Of a stretch of 64,000 nucleotides of DNA, positions 60,762 through 64,000 are shown piece after piece. A model generated the notes under the pieces. That model saw nothing but the letters and a program-made list of their open reading frames with translations. It did no database searches and was not told the DNA's origin. Where the stretch lies: positions 5,332,001 through 5,396,000 of the forward strand of contig NZ_AP024600.1 of NCBI RefSeq assembly GCF_036322585.1, in the 5' to 3' direction. Within the stretch, counting starts at the first letter, position 1. Each line of letters begins with the position of its first letter. Source of the DNA: Luteolibacter sp. LG18 (GTDB lineage Bacteria > Verrucomicrobiota > Verrucomicrobiia > Verrucomicrobiales > Akkermansiaceae). Position numbers and translations under genes: made by a program.

Positions 60762-61358
60762 TCAATGGAAACCCATCGCGGGAAGCACCGTCCGCCTGAC
60801 CTTCTGCCAATCCACACGCTCGCCGGGAAGCGTGCGGCACACCACCAGCACCGGTTCCCGTCCGCCTTTCCCGAGCGTGATACGCCGCCAGCTGGTTCTG
60901 GCCCAGTAGGCCAGCGGCGAGGTATACTGGCGCACGCCATCATCGTAGAAGCACAGGGCCTCCGCCGTCTGGCCATCTTTCCGCACACTCAGCGCGCAGG
61001 CCTCCCCGGAGGGCATCGGCACCGCCGACTTCGCTTCGGTGGTCCAGCCCGCACCGGCGAAGCAATAGGTGGGGTCGTGGACCGCGTGGCGATTCCGTGT
61101 CCCATCGATCACGGTGAAAACCAGCCGTGTTCCATCGTTCATCGCGATCATCTTGCACACGGCCTCGGCATCCCCCAGCAACTGTTTGTCCGCATCTCCG
61201 AGCGGCATGGTCCGGGCGCTGAAGCCCGGGCCGGATTCCGGCAGCGCCGCCAGCCGAGCGCCAGCCGAATCCAGCGGCATGAGCGGCCAGACGACCATCA
61301 GCAGGACCGCGATGAGCAGCCCACCGGAGATGATCCTGCGTTTGACCCGGTCCGTCAT
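60762..61358 (-). CDS. EpsI-like exosortase-associated protein
   Basis: A 198-aa protein with one N-terminal TM (RIISGGLLIAVLLMVVWPLM) and a periplasmic domain. The stretch VHDPTYCFAGAGWTTEAKS matches the HxPxxCxxGxGW motif of EpsI/DUF3485 domains, which occur next to or fused to exosortases; TSWRRITLG and ALCFYDDGVRQY are consistent with it. Its start overlaps the upstream gene's stop (ATGA). EpsI is required for EPS or sorting in known exosortase loci, though its biochemical role is not settled. An overlapping frame to 61772 is out of phase with the real upstream gene and is rejected. Confidence 0.8.
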   Translation of the reverse strand: MTDRVKRRIISGGLLIAVLLMVVWPLMPLDSAGARLAALPESGPGFSARTMPLGDADKQLLGDAEAVCKMIAMNDGTRLVFTVIDGTRNRHAVHDPTYCFAGAGWTTEAKSAVPMPSGEACALSVRKDGQTAEALCFYDDGVRQYTSPLAYWARTSWRRITLGKGGREPVLVVCRTLPGERVDWQKVRRTVLPAMGFH

Positions 61359-61840
61359 GGCATCAGCGGTTTCCGATGGCCGGCGAGAAAGAAGACGCAT
61401 ACGCCCGCTGCGGCGACCAGCGGCCTCTCCCACCCCGCGACTCCGCCTTTGAGCACCCGGCTGACGAACCACCCCGCGGCCGGCAGCCAGGAAAGCGCCG
61501 CTGGAGCCCACGCCAGTTGCCAACGCCGCGGCCGGGCGATCGCGCCGATCGCGGCAGCCAGGGAAAGATGGTCGAATACCCACAGCGAGGACACGGCACC
61601 CGCCACGCCGAATGCCAGCGCCAGCAACATCCATTGAAATCCCGTGCCGCGCCCCTGGTCCCCGCGAATCCGGTAAAGCGCCGGGATCATCCAGATCACC
61701 GCCGCCACCAGACCGCCGCGGGAATACACATCCGTGCGCCATGCTTCCACCAGTCCCGGCACAGCCCGCCACGCCACAAGCGCGAGGACCGCGAGCGGCA
61801 GAAATCCGGAACCGGTGCTGGTGATCGGAGAATCCTTCAT
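61355..61840 (-). CDS. Small polytopic membrane protein of the exosortase operon
   Basis: 161 aa with about five predicted TM helices (GFLPLAVLALVAWRAVPGLV, GLVAAVIWMIPALY, WMLLALAFGVAGAVSSLWVF, LAWAPAALSWLPAAGWFV, PLVAAAGVCVFFLAGH). No catalytic motif or known domain recognised. It overlaps the exosortase stop (ATGA) at its start and the EpsI-like start at its end, so it is translationally embedded in the operon. It may be an assembly partner or a remnant of a longer exosortase-type protein. Function unknown. Confidence 0.75.
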   Translation of the reverse strand: MKDSPITSTGSGFLPLAVLALVAWRAVPGLVEAWRTDVYSRGGLVAAVIWMIPALYRIRGDQGRGTGFQWMLLALAFGVAGAVSSLWVFDHLSLAAAIGAIARPRRWQLAWAPAALSWLPAAGWFVSRVLKGGVAGWERPLVAAAGVCVFFLAGHRKPLMP

Positions 61841-62649
61841 GTCACGTATCTACGAACCACGGTCTTCGGTTCAAGGACAGCGGCGAATCCCCGCGTGGAC
61901 ACCAGCACCAAGAGAAGCACCAGCAGGGCAATGGGCGTGTGCAGCGGACCGGAGGCCACACCAGCTCCCCAGGACAACCCGGCCACCGCCAGCAGGAAGA
62001 TCCGGACCGAATTCGCCAGCCACGCGACCAGCGGCAAGGCCCCTAACAGGATGCCAAACCTCGACGTGCGCCGTAGATCCACGGCACCGGACGCGAGCCC
62101 GGTGAGCAAGCACAACTGGAGCAGATTCCATCCCGCACAGGCAGCCTGGACCTCCACCGGCATCCCGACGACCTCAAGGGTCACGCCGTCCCTGGACACC
62201 GGCATCGCCAGAACCGAGAACACCTGCTCGACGAAGGCCGCGCCGGAAAGCCGATAGGCCCAGCCGATCCCCGGCCAGTCGATCACCAGCCATGGAAAGG
62301 ACAGCAGGCCGATCCACACCAACCGCTGCTTGCCATGGGTGGGAACGAATCCACGCTCCATCCAACATCCCGCGAGCACGGCCCAACCCGCCGCCATGGA
62401 CGTCAGCATCGCCGTGGTCCAACCGAAACCCAACAGCCCCCCTCCCACCAACCATCTCCACGCGGCCACCGGCCGCGGCACCTCCGAGATGCACCACGGT
62501 TGCCCGAGGAACGCCATCAATGGCAGCCCGAGCATCAGCGGCAGGGTGTCCGCGGGAGCCAGCATCCACTGGCGGTCCCGCAGCCAAATCGCCGCGGCGA
62601 GTCCGGCCAATGCCAGCCCGCCAGCCCAGACCGACGAACGGTGGCTCAC
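61837..62649 (-). CDS. Exosortase/archaeosortase family transpeptidase
   Basis: A 270-aa polytopic membrane protein from GTG 62649, overlapping the TPR gene stop (GTGA); upstream open sequence to 62988 is the wrong frame of the TPR gene. The catalytic triad is visible: Cys in EVQAACAGWNLLQLC, Arg in ANSVRIFLLAV, His in GPLHTPIALL. About eight TM segments. It would cleave and process proteins bearing PEP-CTERM-like tails, such as the one at 15688-16572. Linkage to EPS genes is the rule for exosortases. The subfamily is not assigned. Confidence 0.9.
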   Translation of the reverse strand: MSHRSSVWAGGLALAGLAAAIWLRDRQWMLAPADTLPLMLGLPLMAFLGQPWCISEVPRPVAAWRWLVGGGLLGFGWTTAMLTSMAAGWAVLAGCWMERGFVPTHGKQRLVWIGLLSFPWLVIDWPGIGWAYRLSGAAFVEQVFSVLAMPVSRDGVTLEVVGMPVEVQAACAGWNLLQLCLLTGLASGAVDLRRTSRFGILLGALPLVAWLANSVRIFLLAVAGLSWGAGVASGPLHTPIALLVLLLVLVSTRGFAAVLEPKTVVRRYVT

Positions 62650-64000
62650 GGCGCCCCCTTTCCCCGTGCCTCTTGGATTTTCCGGAGGTTCTGCCTGAAG
62701 CCGGGCTCCTCCGGGAAGCGATCGACCAACTGGCGGGTGAGGGACTCCGCTTCGTCGTAGCGACGGGCGGAGAAAGCCTCCTTGGCCAGATAGATCATGG
62801 CATCGGCGGATTCCCCGCTGATCCTGCGATAGATGGCCTCGGCCTCGGCCCTCTTGTCCTCCAGCAGGGCCGCTCGCGCCAGCAGCTCGCCGCCGCGTGC
62901 ACCGGAGGCCAGTTCGGGATCGGACTCCACCGCCTTGCGGACGGCCGGAGCATCCCCTTTCTCCAAAGCCTGGAGGGCCAGCGTCCAACGCGCCCGGCCC
63001 GCATGCGGGCCACCACCTCCGGCGATCCGGGTGAGCACCTGCAATCCCGCCTCCTGCTGGTGATCCGCGAGCAGCAGCTCACCGAGCAGCAGTTCGCTCG
63101 CCTCGCCGCGGGCCGGGATCCGCTCCAGCCAGCTTCGGGCCACAGCAGCTCCATCGCGCTGTTGAAGGGCCTTCGCGTAGCCGAAAACCAGCCACTCCGG
63201 AGGCGCTGGCGCTGGCGCGAAGGCCCCGGCACCCGCCAGGTCCAGAGCCGCCCCCGGCCAACCGGAGGCAAGCAAGGCACCGATGGCCGAGTCCGGACGC
63301 GCCAGCAATCCCTCGAACGCCTTATCCTCCGCATCGGAGGACGCGTGGGCCATCCAGGCCCGGAACTTCCCGGCGAATTCATGCTCCGCCCCCGTCGGCC
63401 GGATCTTCTCTGCGGAAACCACCGCCAGACGCGGGTCCTTTCCCTGGGAAGCCATCACGCACGCGGCCAGCCGCTCGGCCAGCTCCGGCCACAGCGCGCG
63501 CGCCTCCGGTCCCACACCCTTCTCGACCGCATCGGTCATCTTCGCTCCATTGCCGGACTTGAGCGTTTGCAAGAAAGCCAGCCACGCGCCCTCGGGGCGC
63601 TTCTGTTTCCCGGGCAACCGGGCCAGCGCCCCTTCGAGCTCCACGCTGGAAAAGTCTCCCGCCGGAACCCTGCCAATCGCATCCATCACCTCATGCCAGC
63701 CCAGCTGCCGGCATTCCGCGGGCTTCCGCACGGGCCGCTCACCGGAGACCTTCTCCCAGAACCAGGCCTTGAATCCATAGACACCGAGACCGGTCTTGTC
63801 CGCAGCATCCCGCCAGGTCTCCACGGCCTCGCCAAGCCGACCCATGCGGCGGTAGAAATTCGCGAGCGCCTCGTGGTGAAGCGGATTGCCCGGCTCCGCC
63901 AGCACCGCCGCCACATAGCTCAGGCGCGCTTCCTCCGGCTTTCCGAGGAGCTCCAGAAACTGGCCGCGGAAGGCCAGCAGATCCCCGTTCCGCGGGTCCG
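62646..64000 (-). CDS. TPR-repeat protein, 5' end beyond the window
   Basis: The minus-strand frame is open from base 64000 (DPRNGDLLAFRGQFLELLGK, PEEARLSYVAAVLAEPGNPL) to TGA at 62646-62648, over 450 codons. A GTG at 63914 is internal, so the real start lies outside. Helical TPR-type repeats: EALANFYRRMGRLGEAVETW, LLLADHQQEAGLQVLTRIAG, ARAALLEDKRAEAEAIYRRI, EAFSARRYDEAESLTRQLVD. TPR proteins are frequent in exosortase/EPS operons, where they probably scaffold the synthesis machinery in the periplasm. It is translationally coupled to the exosortase by a 4-bp overlap. Confidence 0.85.
   Translation of the reverse strand, partial: DPRNGDLLAFRGQFLELLGKPEEARLSYVAAVLAEPGNPLHHEALANFYRRMGRLGEAVETWRDAADKTGLGVYGFKAWFWEKVSGERPVRKPAECRQLGWHEVMDAIGRVPAGDFSSVELEGALARLPGKQKRPEGAWLAFLQTLKSGNGAKMTDAVEKGVGPEARALWPELAERLAACVMASQGKDPRLAVVSAEKIRPTGAEHEFAGKFRAWMAHASSDAEDKAFEGLLARPDSAIGALLASGWPGAALDLAGAGAFAPAPAPPEWLVFGYAKALQQRDGAAVARSWLERIPARGEASELLLGELLLADHQQEAGLQVLTRIAGGGGPHAGRARWTLALQALEKGDAPAVRKAVESDPELASGARGGELLARAALLEDKRAEAEAIYRRISGESADAMIYLAKEAFSARRYDEAESLTRQLVDRFPEEPGFRQNLRKIQEARGKGAP

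Overview
The window looks like chromosomal DNA of a GC-rich, polysaccharide-degrading member of the Verrucomicrobiota, probably close to Luteolibacter/Haloferula. The evidence is a PEP-CTERM protein plus an exosortase, many large multidomain secreted carbohydrate-active enzymes, autotransporter-associated beta-strand repeats, Ca-binding DPDGDG-type C-terminal modules, divergent AraC/LacI/GntR sugar regulators and few strong Shine-Dalgarno sequences. This placement is by protein style only; no marker gene is present.

Layout. 1-3955: a CAP-domain lipoprotein cut by the left edge, a Sde182/DUF1593 nucleoside-hydrolase-like enzyme divergent from a MelR-like AraC regulator, and a small secreted protein. 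4134-~10670: accessory DNA. It opens with a 56-nt 3' fragment of tRNA-Thr(CGU), which acts as an attachment-site remnant, followed by a tyrosine integrase and an AT-rich orphan RHS C-terminal toxin with a putative immunity gene. Two copies of a ~0.35-kb repeat bracket the RHS pair. A truncated GntR/LacI regulator and a ~0.7-kb repeat block follow; that block recurs 39 kb away at 49.1-49.8 kb. 10.7-16.6 kb: a GH29 fucosidase, a hypothetical protein, a LacI-type regulator split by an intact IS5/IS427-type element, and a PEP-CTERM protein. 16.9-33.3 kb: a two-component system whose sensor resembles a glycosidase beta-sandwich, two alginate-lyase-like polysaccharide lyases, a LacI regulator, a GH97 enzyme and a 1388-aa esterase. 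33.5-48.9 kb: a beta-glucan/xyloglucan-type cluster of GH74, GH44, CE1-like esterase, response regulator and histidine kinase, GH1, a PATR protein, a broken HEAT-like gene and a GH95-like enzyme. 49.0-50.9 kb: decayed repeat-associated genes. 51.2-64.0 kb: an exopolysaccharide/exosortase locus.

How the genes fit together. Secreted enzymes (GH74, GH44, PLs, GH29, GH97, GH95-like, CE1-like) would break down plant or algal polysaccharide outside the cytoplasm, and GH1 would finish cello- or xylo-oligomers. No sugar transporter lies in the window. Sensing is by two NarL-type two-component systems and at least two LacI/AraC-type regulators. The EPS locus has a plus-strand operon (CHASE hybrid kinase, GT4, Wzz-like protein, two OPX lipoproteins) converging on a tightly overlapping minus-strand operon (TPR protein, exosortase, small membrane protein, EpsI-like protein, O-antigen-ligase-like polymerase). 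This arrangement links polymer export to PEP-CTERM protein sorting.

Most interesting signals: a recurrent ~39-nt CCCCC-N-GGGG element before GH74, GH44 and the PATR gene, and a related 23-nt element before both lyases; the compact exosortase operon; the RHS/immunity cassette whose putative immunity protein has a signal peptide; and a C-terminal module shared by several secreted enzymes.
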